From positions 1 through 8,852 of the forward strand of contig JAESSQ010000282.1 in NCBI GenBank assembly GCA_016764035.1: a stretch of 8,852 nucleotides of DNA. Direction: 5' to 3'. The notes under the pieces are model-generated. The model saw nothing but the letters and a program-made list of their open reading frames with translations, had not been told where the DNA came from and ran no database searches. Origin of the DNA: Gammaproteobacteria bacterium (lineage in GTDB: Bacteria; Pseudomonadota; Gammaproteobacteria; SZUA-229). This document shows positions 1-6,095 of this stretch, one piece after another (position 1 is the first letter of the stretch; every line of letters begins with the position of its first letter). Made by a program: the position numbers and the translations under genes.

Positions 1-322
1 GCTCGCAGCGACCGCTTTTCTCACAGCTAGGGCAATTATGATTACCCTCAGAGAATAACAGCTCTACTACTGCCTTACGCATATCCTTAACTTCAGGCTC
101 ATTAACCTCAACTACCATGCCATCACTTACAGGTACGGTACAAGAAGCTTGCACAGCACCGTTAACCTTAACCGAACAGGCGCGGCAGGTACCTAAACAA
201 GGTTTGCCTCTAATATAACAAAGAGTAGGGATATAGACGCCATTATCAGCGGCAACATCAACCAGCATCGTTCCTGCTTCTGCGCTTACTTCAGCGCCAT
301 CTATCGTTAGTTTAATACTCAT
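1..322 (-). CDS. hoxU: HoxU, diaphorase gamma subunit of NAD-reducing [NiFe]-hydrogenase (partial, N-terminal 107 codons)
   Basis: This is the start of the small iron-sulfur subunit that carries electrons between the HoxF flavin site and the HoxYH hydrogenase module in the cytoplasm. Translating the minus strand from the ATG at 322 gives an open frame to the window edge. Residues 1-75 form a plant-ferredoxin-like [2Fe-2S] domain with Cys35, Cys46, Cys49 and Cys61 as the likely ligands (motif around C-x10-C-x2-C). Near the edge, GNHNCPSCEKSGRCE (residues 93-107) matches the His/Cys [4Fe-4S] motif of HoxU and NuoG N-terminal domains. The start is supported by overlap with the hoxF stop (TAATG) and a GGGGG Shine-Dalgarno-like run at 333-337, 10 bases upstream. 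Known HoxU proteins are a little over 230 residues, so roughly half is missing because the window ends, not because the gene is broken. A NuoG fragment is less likely given the HoxF-type neighbour. Confidence 0.93.
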   Translation of the reverse strand, partial: MSIKLTIDGAEVSAEAGTMLVDVAADNGVYIPTLCYIRGKPCLGTCRACSVKVNGAVQASCTVPVSDGMVVEVNEPEVKDMRKAVVELLFSEGNHNCPSCEKSGRCE

Positions 323-2118
323 TACGCGTTTACCCCCATGAATTTCTTCAGTAATCGTTTATTGGCTGCTCCGGCTTCTTCTATGTCAAATGATGCCAAT
401 AACGCGCCTTCCTGGACCACGATTTTTTCTGCATATATTTCTGGAAACTTATCCAATGTTGTTAGCAGCGGCTTTGGCGAGGTAGTACCTAGCGCACAAC
501 GACTAGCTTTCAACAGATTGCCCCAGCTCTGGATTTCATCCAGGTCTTGTTGTGTGGCACGACCAGCAATAACCAGATCAATTTTATCGCGCATGTCGAC
601 ACCACCGGCACGACAGGGAACACAGATACCGCAAGACTCTTCAACAAAGAAGTCCATGAAGTGCTTGACAACGTCAAGCAGATTACGGCTTTGATTGAAA
701 ATCATAAGTGAACCGTTACAAGATAAATCGCTGTAACAGAATATACGATCACCATCTTTAGCTACCGATAGACACTCACCAGCTGGGCCAGAGATTTGCG
801 CTGCTTTAGCATTACTAGCACCAACCATTGCCAGTACTTCATTAAGAGAAGTACCCCATTCAATCTCGTATACACCTGGCTTATCACAATCGCCTGACAC
901 ACTTAGTAGACGAGTACCTGGTGAATCTTTGGTACCCATCGCAGTGAACCAATCCGAGCCTTTTTCGATGACGCGGGTAGCGATAGCATAGGTTTCAACA
1001 TTGTTGACTGCCGTTGGCATACCGAGATAACCCTGCTGAACAGGGTAAGGAGGCTTAACACGTGGTGAACCACGTTTGCCTTCACAAGACTCAATAAGTG
1101 ATGTTTCATCACCACAGATATAAGCGCCACCACCAATCACGATACGGATGTCAAAATCGAACGCACCAAGAATACCTTTACCCAGCAAGCCAGCATCTCG
1201 AAGATCCTGAATCTGTTGATTCAAGAAATCTTTAAGGTAGCGATATTCTGCACGGAGATAAAGGATACCGTTACGTGAACCGATTGCGTAAGCAGCAACA
1301 GCCATGCCTACTAATACATCTTTAGGTGACCGGGTTAGCAGGACACGATCTTTAAATGTACCTGGCTCACCTTCGTCTGCATTACAGATAACATATTTTT
1401 CAGCACCTTCAGCTTCGCTACACAGCCCCCATTTCAATCCAGTTGGGAATCCTGCACCACCACGACCGCGAAGGTTGGCAGCCTTAACAACATCTACGAC
1501 ACCAGCGGGCTTCTTATCAATAGCAGCTTGTAGCACGGCTTTATAATCTATGCCGTCCTTAAACATTACGGTGCCGCCCTTATGAACTTCGGCAGTCACT
1601 ATAGCGTCTACATAGCCAATGGTTGTACTTGCTTGACCAGGGGCAGCAATGTCAGCGGCAGATTTACCTGATTTCAACTGACCGACGATATCGTTAACTT
1701 TTGCAGCAGTAAGGTTTGTAAATACCACCTCATCAACCATCATCGCAGGCTCTTGCTCACTAAGACCAATACACGGCGCGTGTCCAAGCCCAAAGGTGCC
1801 TGAAGAATCCACACCACCAAACGAGCAACCGGTTGCTGCTTCTAAAGCATCATGAACTTCATCATAACCATTGACTCTAGCAATAACTGTATCGCTCAAG
1901 AAAATTTTGTGTTTACCAAATGGCTTATCATGGAAAAAGTGGTAGAAAGTAAGGGTTTCGCGAACATCATAACCGGACATATTCAAACCTTCCGCCATTG
2001 ATGCTATCGCTTCATCAGATAGAAAACCTTGCGCATTTTGAACATCCCATAAGATATCCATCAGCCGTGTTTTATCTGAATTGTAACGATCTAATATTGT
2101 CTGGACTTCACTGTTCAT
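322..2118 (-). CDS. hoxF: HoxF, NADH-binding diaphorase alpha subunit of NAD-reducing [NiFe]-hydrogenase
   Basis: This 598-aa flavoprotein exchanges electrons between NAD(H) and the HoxU/HoxYH chain of a cytoplasmic bidirectional hydrogenase. Residues 1-~165 resemble NuoE and residues ~175-598 resemble NuoF, the fusion typical of HoxF (about 600 aa in Cupriavidus necator). The NuoF part keeps the glycine-rich nucleotide motif GRGGAGFPTG (218-227), the FMN-site motif CNADEGEPGTFKDR (245-258), GAYICGDETSLIESCEGKRG (331-350), and the N3-type [4Fe-4S] ligands Cys496, Cys499, Cys502 (ESCGICVPCRAG) and Cys541. The NuoE part keeps only Cys116 in the CIGLS segment. The other usual [2Fe-2S] ligands are not there, so that cluster is probably absent. 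The start is supported by GAGG at 2127-2130, eight bases before ATG. The stop overlaps the hoxU start by one base, which suggests translational coupling. Separate nuoE/nuoF genes of complex I are ruled out by the fusion and the HoxF-specific wording of the motifs. Confidence 0.96.
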   Translation of the reverse strand: MNSEVQTILDRYNSDKTRLMDILWDVQNAQGFLSDEAIASMAEGLNMSGYDVRETLTFYHFFHDKPFGKHKIFLSDTVIARVNGYDEVHDALEAATGCSFGGVDSSGTFGLGHAPCIGLSEQEPAMMVDEVVFTNLTAAKVNDIVGQLKSGKSAADIAAPGQASTTIGYVDAIVTAEVHKGGTVMFKDGIDYKAVLQAAIDKKPAGVVDVVKAANLRGRGGAGFPTGLKWGLCSEAEGAEKYVICNADEGEPGTFKDRVLLTRSPKDVLVGMAVAAYAIGSRNGILYLRAEYRYLKDFLNQQIQDLRDAGLLGKGILGAFDFDIRIVIGGGAYICGDETSLIESCEGKRGSPRVKPPYPVQQGYLGMPTAVNNVETYAIATRVIEKGSDWFTAMGTKDSPGTRLLSVSGDCDKPGVYEIEWGTSLNEVLAMVGASNAKAAQISGPAGECLSVAKDGDRIFCYSDLSCNGSLMIFNQSRNLLDVVKHFMDFFVEESCGICVPCRAGGVDMRDKIDLVIAGRATQQDLDEIQSWGNLLKASRCALGTTSPKPLLTTLDKFPEIYAEKIVVQEGALLASFDIEEAGAANKRLLKKFMGVNA

Positions 2119-2155
2119 ATGTTAAACCTCATTTGTCAAACCTCAAATAATGATA

Positions 2156-2171
2156 TGCAAATCGCAACCCA
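2156..2171 (-). promoter_or_regulatory. Candidate sigma-54 (-24/-12) promoter of hoxFU
   Basis: Read on the minus strand this is TGGGTTGCGATTTGCA. Against the RpoN consensus TGGCACG-N4-TTGCW it has the -24 GG and -12 GC with the exact 10-base spacing, plus TGG, the following G and the full TTGCA. A start about 12 bases downstream (near 2145) would leave a leader of about 26 bases carrying the GAGG ribosome-binding site at 2127-2130, a sensible layout. In Cupriavidus necator the hydrogenase operons are known to use sigma-54 with the NtrC-type activator HoxA, so the site fits the gene. Three of the consensus bases (CAC after TGG) are not matched. No activator gene lies in the window. Confidence 0.5.
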
Positions 2172-2462
2172 CATTTAGGGACGATTGCACTTAAGTTAAT
2201 ATATATATGCTTACCTTACCCACTTTACCCAACTCACACTAACTAACTGACTGATAGCTATGATGCTTAAAACGCTCTCACATCATAATCACAATAGTTA
2301 CTGCGGTTGCTTTACTTCTTACCTCCAAAAAATTTATAACGAATAGCCGAAACTATCCGCACGACACATCTTTAACAACTAGTACAGATGCAATAGTCAT
2401 GCCTAATTTAATTATTTATTTAATATCAGTGTTTTAGCATTATTCAAACAATAGCTTTACCG

Positions 2463-2528
2463 GTGAATAGTGGAAACCATTATACCAATACCAACAACAA
2501 ACCGTGGAATACGCTTCCACTTATTCAC
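2463..2528. repeat. 66-bp imperfect inverted repeat with two alternative hairpins
   Basis: The left arm GTGAATAGTGGAA (2463-2475) is the reverse complement of the right arm TTCCACTTATTCAC (2515-2528) except for one extra T, with about 39 bases between. Inside the element a second GTGGAA (2504-2509) pairs perfectly with the same TTCCAC (2515-2520) over a five-base loop. The two GTGGAA copies therefore compete for one partner. There is no T-run after either hairpin, so a classical terminator is not supported. It may be a small MITE-like element, a regulator site or an RNA switch. Confidence 0.55.
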
Positions 2529-2600
2529 GCTAAAATTAACATCATGGTATTCTCGACCCTGTTTAGACGCAAATTTACCCACTTTATTATTTAACCATTA

Positions 2601-2649
2601 ATCAAATATCAAATATCAAATATCAAATATCAAATATCAAATATCAAAT
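2601..2649. repeat. Heptanucleotide tandem repeat, seven perfect copies of ATCAAAT
   Basis: Seven uninterrupted, identical 7-bp units (ATTTGAT on the other strand) fill exactly 49 bases. The period is not a multiple of three and lies outside any gene, so length changes by slippage would alter spacing rather than reading frame. It sits about 480 bases upstream of the hoxF start and about 480 bases past the end of the SAP-like gene. It is not a CRISPR array, since there are no spacers. Confidence 0.97.
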
Positions 2650-2930
2650 TTTATTACTTATGATTATAAGCTATCACAAAAAGTGATTAATATCATGCTT
2701 CACCATCTACTTACTGTTTGTTTAATACGAAAAAAAGACATACGCACACACGAATCGCCGGAGCCTTTGACCGAAATTTTTTAATGCTATACAGAAGAAC
2801 CGCTTATATTTTTATGAACAACACAAGTAAATTAGACTTTATAAGCCCGCTATAAACACAATGACGGGGTTTTATAGACAGTAAAGACTTATAACAACAC
2901 GTTAATATTACGACATGAATGATCGAGTCG

Positions 2931-2988
2931 AAGCCAGATATAAATGGCTTACTGATGGATAACCAGTAAGACAGTACATGCTGTACTG
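2931..2988. other. Run of three adjacent hairpins, possible structured RNA or operator cluster
   Basis: Three perfect stems follow each other. AAGCCA/TGGCTT (2931-2936, 2945-2950) has an 8-base loop. CTTACTG/CAGTAAG (2948-2954, 2964-2970) has a 9-base loop. CAGTACA/TGTACTG (2972-2978, 2982-2988) has a 3-base loop, giving a 17-bp palindrome. The first two stems share three bases (2948-2950), so they cannot both be fully formed. The TACTG/CAGTA motif occurs twice in each sense, allowing alternative pairings. No T-tract follows on either strand and no cloverleaf can be drawn. It lies 145 bases beyond the stop of the minus-strand SAP-like gene and could be part of that mRNA's 3' end, an independent small RNA, or DNA operator sites. 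Confidence 0.45.
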
Positions 2989-3132
2989 AAATCGTAGCCT
3001 AATCACAGATACAGATAGAAACGCATTATAAAACTGGACGCCGTTTGTCAGCACCTAATTTTATAACGTAGCCAATAGTTACAGCGCTTCTAAAAACTTT
3101 CTATCTAGATTCAGGCTTTTGCACAAAACCAG

Positions 3133-3333
3133 CTAAGCAACTTTTTTTGCCATGGTAAAACAATCATCACGCCAACTGCAGACAGCCTGATCACAATTAC
3201 TGTCTTTTGCCGATGCAAAACAATCAAAGTTACCTTCTGTAAGCTGAATAGTTTTGATTAATTTTAATTTTGGCATTTTTGAATATTTAATACCGTGGTG
3301 TTTTGCGATAACTTTAATGTCCTGCATTATCAT
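3133..3333 (-). CDS. Small SAP/Rho-N-like protein with a four-cysteine C-terminal motif
   Basis: This 66-aa protein is basic at its N-terminus. Residues 4-34 (QDIKVIAKHHGIK, then KLKLIKTIQLTEG) fit the helix-extended loop-helix pattern of SAP or Rho N-terminal domains, which bind nucleic acid. Residues 35-58 follow with Cys38, Cys47, Cys52 and Cys58 (C-x8-C-x4-C-x5-C) and the NFDCF and CSWRDDC segments, a possible zinc or iron-sulfur site. I recall short proteobacterial proteins with this same layout (SAP-like region then NFDCF...CDQ...C.WR.DC), but their function is unknown to me. The first ATG is preferred over Met3 because GAGGA (3341-3345) lies seven bases before it. A TTGACA-16-TAGAAT promoter lies upstream. 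The gene is transcribed alone, facing away from the Hsp70 operon. The nucleic-acid and metal-binding roles are inference. Confidence 0.85.
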   Translation of the reverse strand: MIMQDIKVIAKHHGIKYSKMPKLKLIKTIQLTEGNFDCFASAKDSNCDQAVCSWRDDCFTMAKKVA

Positions 3334-3380
3334 AATTTTATCCTCATCTATCTAGATGTTAATTTTAAATTTGGTCGCGC

Positions 3381-3408
3381 ATTCTATTTGTTTTGAAGTA
3401 GGTGTCAA
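3381..3408 (-). promoter_or_regulatory. Sigma-70 promoter of the SAP-like gene
   Basis: On the minus strand a perfect -35 box TTGACA (3403-3408) is followed after 16 bases by TAGAAT (3381-3386), which matches the -10 consensus at five of six positions. Transcription would begin near 3374 and give a leader of about 40 bases that includes the GAGGA ribosome-binding site. It is the strongest promoter-like sequence I found in the window and suggests housekeeping expression. Confidence 0.75.
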
Positions 3409-3567
3409 CAAATAATCTCTTTTAAATTATAGACAAAAATTTCAATTTTTCATTTCACCTTCACTTGCGCACCTATCGTGCAGACTCAACATCTTAATTT
3501 TCACTAATTTAAACATTTCCTCTTTTAATTTGGAAAAACAACCCCACATATTAATTCGATTACACAT

Positions 3568-3585
3568 ACCCGACCACCATCGGGT
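3568..3585. other. Perfect 6-bp inverted repeat upstream of the Hsp70 operon
   Basis: ACCCGA (3568-3573) and TCGGGT (3580-3585) are exact reverse complements around a six-base centre. No T-run follows on either strand, so it is more likely an operator than a terminator. It ends 18 bases before the candidate -35 box of the Hsp70 operon, where a repressor or activator could act. It does not match the CIRCE element. Confidence 0.4.
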
Positions 3586-3603
3586 CATCTAATAGACAAT
3601 ATT

Positions 3604-3630
3604 CTTTCAAAGACAACGCATACCCCATTC
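3604..3630 (+). promoter_or_regulatory. Candidate heat-shock (sigma-32) promoter of the DUF2760-Hsp70 operon
   Basis: CTTTCAA (3604-3610), 12 bases, then CCCCATTC (3623-3630). The RpoH consensus is CTTGAAA, 11-16 bases, CCCCATNT. The -10 element matches at all but the last fixed base and the -35 at five of seven, with permitted spacing. Transcription would begin near 3637, leaving a leader of about 88 bases. The fit to an Hsp70-family operon makes it plausible, but the -35 box is imperfect and the leader rather long. I saw no better sigma-70 promoter in this stretch. Confidence 0.4.
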
Positions 3631-3724
3631 ATAAACGATACCGCTGGCCCTGACCATGATGTTTTTTTACACCTCACATCACCGTCCAACTGCATCGTAA
3701 CGCAAACAAAAAAGAGAACAACAA

Positions 3725-4225
3725 ATGCAAACACATTTTCTAGCACGCATCCCCATGGCGTTTAAAGTACTTTTCAGCCATAAATATACACAGACCTTAC
3801 TAACTAGCACACCACCAACGGCTGCCACCGTAACACTCACTAACAGCAATACCGACGGTGCACTACAGTTACTCGCCCTGCTACAAAAAGAAGGTCGATT
3901 ACTGGATTTTATTCAAGAGGATGTAACCAACTTTAACGATGAACAGATAGGCGCTGCTGCACGGGTTGTCCATCAAGGGCTCAAAAAAGCCATAACCGAA
4001 CATATAACCTTGTGCGCGATAAGCGACACCATAGAAGGCAATGCGATTTCCCTAGCCGAAAACTTCGACGCACAAACTTATCGTCTTACCGGTAATGTCA
4101 GCGGCAGCGCACCATTTAATGGAACCTTGTTACATAAAGGCTGGCGCGCGACTGAAATAAAACTGCCTCAGACCATGGAAGGTTATGATTTCACCGTGCT
4201 AGCGCCAGCCGAGATAGAACTGTGA
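3725..4225 (+). CDS. DUF2760 domain protein, first gene of the Hsp70 cassette
   Basis: This 166-aa protein has no assigned biochemical role. Residues ~45-166 match the DUF2760 pattern as I know it: LLQKEGRLLDFIQED (52-66), an AARVVHQGLKK helix (78-88), RLTGNVSG and the HKGW segment (120-140), and an APAEIEL C-terminus. Residues 1-26 are amphipathic (LARIPMAFKVLF) and could lie on a membrane or partner surface. I see no signal peptide or transmembrane helix. The first Met is chosen because Met11 has no ribosome-binding site; the site before Met1 (AAGAGA, 3712-3717) is itself weak. The stop overlaps the next gene's GTG start by four bases, implying translational coupling with the first Hsp70. 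DUF2760 genes are, to my knowledge, usually found beside such Hsp70 genes, so a co-chaperone or adaptor role is a reasonable inference only. Confidence 0.9.
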   Translation: MQTHFLARIPMAFKVLFSHKYTQTLLTSTPPTAATVTLTNSNTDGALQLLALLQKEGRLLDFIQEDVTNFNDEQIGAAARVVHQGLKKAITEHITLCAISDTIEGNAISLAENFDAQTYRLTGNVSGSAPFNGTLLHKGWRATEIKLPQTMEGYDFTVLAPAEIEL

Positions 4226-6054
4226 GCGAAGCCAAATTTACTGTCGGCATCGACCTGGGTACCACGCACTGCGTAATGTCTTATGCCGAAGTTAATACTG
4301 ACGGCGAGTCTGGGCCACAACAACTTTTCACCATCCCTCAACTCATCGGACCTGGTCAAATAGAGGAGCGTGACGCACTACCCTCATTCGCCTATCTGCC
4401 ACACGCATCCGAATTACCAGAAAACCAACGACAACTGCCGTGGGGTACACCTGAGTACATCGCCGGTGAGTTCGCACGCGAACTGGGTACAAAAACACCC
4501 GATCGTCTGGTTAATAGCGCAAAAAGCTGGTTGAGCCATGGCGAGCTTGACCGTCGTGCACCATTGTTACCGTTAGAAGCGCCGGAAGATATCACCAAGC
4601 TATCACCTTATGAAGTAAGTCGTCATTACCTGCAGCATCTTCTGCACGCATGGAATCAACGACACCCCGAAGCACCACTCGAACAGCAACAATTAACCAT
4701 TACCATACCGGCCTCGTTTGACCCTTCAGCGCGTGAACTCACTGTGCTGGCAGCGCAAGAAATTGGCCTGCACCAGGCAATTTTACTGGAAGAACCTCAA
4801 GCGGCTCTCTACAGCTGGATTTCTGGCAGCTCGGGTGACTGGCGCAAACAGGTATCACCGGGCGATGTCATTCTAGTTGTCGACCTGGGCGGCGGCACCA
4901 CCGACTTGTCGCTAATCGCCATAACAGAAAAGGACGGTGAGCTAGCACTAACCCGCGTTGCCGTTGGCGACCATCTATTATTAGGCGGCGACAACATGGA
5001 CCTGGCACTGGCTCACACCCTCCGCCAGAAGCTGGCGCAGCAAGGCACCCAATTACAACCGTGGCAATTTCTGGCTTTAGCTCATGGTTGTCGCCAGGCC
5101 AAAGAAACATTATTTTCTCAATTAGAACTAGATGAAGTGCCTATCGTGGTACCCAGTCGTGGCTCCAGCTTAATCGCCGGCAGCCTGCGCACCGAACTGA
5201 CACGAACAGAAGTCGAAGCCATCCTGGTGGACGGTTTTTTCCCACATGTTCCGGTTGATGCACCCGTCGTACAACGCGCACGCAGTGCTCTGACCAGAAA
5301 AAGTCTGCCGTACGCACAGGATGCGGCTATCACCCGCCATCTGGCATCGTTTCTCAGCAAGCAATTACACGCAGCCGATGAACTCAGTGACATTCAACTG
5401 CCAGAAAATGCGCGCTTCCTGCACCCTACAGCCGTATTATTTAACGGCGGTGTAGTCAAAGCATCGCCATTGACCAATCGCATCATCGACGTCTTAAACC
5501 AGTGGTTGTCTGACGAAGATGCGCCACCCGTTAAACGCCTACAGGGCAACAACCCCGATCACGCCGTCGCCCACGGCGCTGCTTATTACGGTTCGGTTCG
5601 TAATGGCTGCGGCGTACGTATTCGCGGCGGTACCGCCTGTAGCTACTATGTGGGTATCGAAAGCGCGATGCCGGCAGTACCTGGTATGGAAGCTCCGATC
5701 GAAGCATTTTGTATCGCACCTTTTGGTATGGAAGAAGGCAGCGATGCCAGCCTTCCTTCTCAGGAGTTTGGTCTGGTGGTTGGCCAACCTGTTCGTTTTC
5801 GTTTTTTCAGCTCCACCATTCGTCATAGTGATTTGCCGGGCACGGTACTCAGCTTTTGGAATGAAGGTGAACTGGAAGAATTACCTGCTATCGAAGCCAC
5901 CTTACCCGCAACAGACCGTACCGCTGGCGATATCGTACCCGTATTACTGCAAGCTAGCATCAATGCCCTGGGCACTCTTGAGCTAGCAGCATTACCCGTC
6001 GATGGCAGTGAACGCTGGCAGGTAGCTTTCGATACACGTGGTGAAACAAGCTGA
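4222..6054 (+). CDS. Divergent Hsp70-family ATPase (610 aa, no lid)
   Basis: This is a probable cytoplasmic ATP-dependent chaperone-like protein that is not DnaK. The actin-fold nucleotide domain (about 1-460) has phosphate-1 GIDLGTTHC (9-17), NSAKSWL (98-104, near the position of DnaK Lys70), ITIPASFD (160-167) running into LLEEPQAALYSW (188-199), phosphate-2 VVDLGGGTTDLSL (219-231), GGDNMDLAL (255-263) and adenosine motif AVLFNGGVVKASPL (404-417). Residues ~465-610 look beta-rich, with NALGTLEL (581-588) resembling the end of a DnaK substrate-binding beta domain. There is no helical lid and no EEVD-type tail. The start is GTG at 4222 overlapping the DUF2760 stop (GTGA), with GAGA at 4211-4214. 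The next gene encodes a full-length paralogue. Which substrates it holds, and whether it uses DnaJ/GrpE, cannot be seen. Confidence 0.93.
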   Translation: MSEAKFTVGIDLGTTHCVMSYAEVNTDGESGPQQLFTIPQLIGPGQIEERDALPSFAYLPHASELPENQRQLPWGTPEYIAGEFARELGTKTPDRLVNSAKSWLSHGELDRRAPLLPLEAPEDITKLSPYEVSRHYLQHLLHAWNQRHPEAPLEQQQLTITIPASFDPSARELTVLAAQEIGLHQAILLEEPQAALYSWISGSSGDWRKQVSPGDVILVVDLGGGTTDLSLIAITEKDGELALTRVAVGDHLLLGGDNMDLALAHTLRQKLAQQGTQLQPWQFLALAHGCRQAKETLFSQLELDEVPIVVPSRGSSLIAGSLRTELTRTEVEAILVDGFFPHVPVDAPVVQRARSALTRKSLPYAQDAAITRHLASFLSKQLHAADELSDIQLPENARFLHPTAVLFNGGVVKASPLTNRIIDVLNQWLSDEDAPPVKRLQGNNPDHAVAHGAAYYGSVRNGCGVRIRGGTACSYYVGIESAMPAVPGMEAPIEAFCIAPFGMEEGSDASLPSQEFGLVVGQPVRFRFFSSTIRHSDLPGTVLSFWNEGELEELPAIEATLPATDRTAGDIVPVLLQASINALGTLELAALPVDGSERWQVAFDTRGETS

Positions 6055-6095
6055 TGACAAAAATTCAATAAGACGTAGTCACTAGCTAAGAAAAC

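Larger units (their letters stand above)
2119..3132. other. Long AT-rich non-coding region with repeats and hairpins
   Basis: About 1 kb between the hoxF start and the SAP-like gene holds no convincing protein gene on either strand. Only very short frames without ribosome-binding sites are seen. It contains the hoxF leader and sigma-54-like site, three TTACC units (2211-2215, 2216-2220, 2226-2230 within TTTACCC) that could bind a regulator, a GTGGAA/TTCCAC inverted-repeat element (2463-2528), a 7-bp tandem repeat (2601-2649), a small ATCAC-A5-GTGAT dyad (2673-2687) and a hairpin series (2931-2988). It could be long regulatory DNA, a decayed gene, a structured RNA locus, or the seam between two unrelated chromosomal blocks. 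The sequence does not decide. Confidence 0.6.
3409..3724. other. Divergent intergenic region between the SAP-like gene and the DUF2760-Hsp70 operon
   Basis: This AT-rich stretch carries no gene that I can support. It holds a perfect hairpin at 3568-3585 and the sigma-32-like element at 3604-3630. The last bases before the DUF2760 start carry only a weak ribosome-binding site (AAGAGA, 3712-3717). The two transcription units diverge from it. Confidence 0.6.

Noticed and set aside
322..2118. Complex I NuoF or NAD-dependent formate dehydrogenase beta subunit
   Set aside because: The NuoE-NuoF fusion, its length and the following HoxU with a GNHNCPSCEKSG motif point to hydrogenase HoxF instead.
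2260..2346. Plus-strand 28-aa frame starting ATGATG, a possible leader peptide
   Set aside because: It has no ribosome-binding site and no downstream gene on that strand, and its composition looks random.
2601..2649. CRISPR array
   Set aside because: The units are 7 bp and directly abutting, with no spacers.
2840..2880. Rho-independent terminator around CCCG...CGGGGTTTT
   Set aside because: The stem is only four pairs with a loop of about 15 bases, too weak for a convincing terminator.
2911..2988. Possible tRNA
   Set aside because: The stems are consecutive rather than nested in a cloverleaf. There is no acceptor stem, T-loop GTTCRA or CCA.
2972..2988. LexA or LuxR-type box
   Set aside because: The palindrome does not match CTGT-N8-ACAG or the 20-bp lux-box pattern in half-site or spacing.
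3101..3357. Direct repeat CTATCTAGAT (3101-3110 and 3348-3357) flanking the SAP-like gene as insertion target duplication
   Set aside because: A single 10-bp match is expected by chance in AT-rich DNA of this length, and no terminal inverted repeats accompany it.
5519..5986. Plus-strand 155-aa frame inside the first Hsp70 gene
   Set aside because: It lies in another frame of a gene with clear Hsp70 motifs throughout, and has no domain features of its own.
4222..6054. DnaK or HscA identity for the first Hsp70
   Set aside because: It lacks the lid and tail, its motif wording differs from DnaK, and there is no dnaJ, grpE or isc neighbour.
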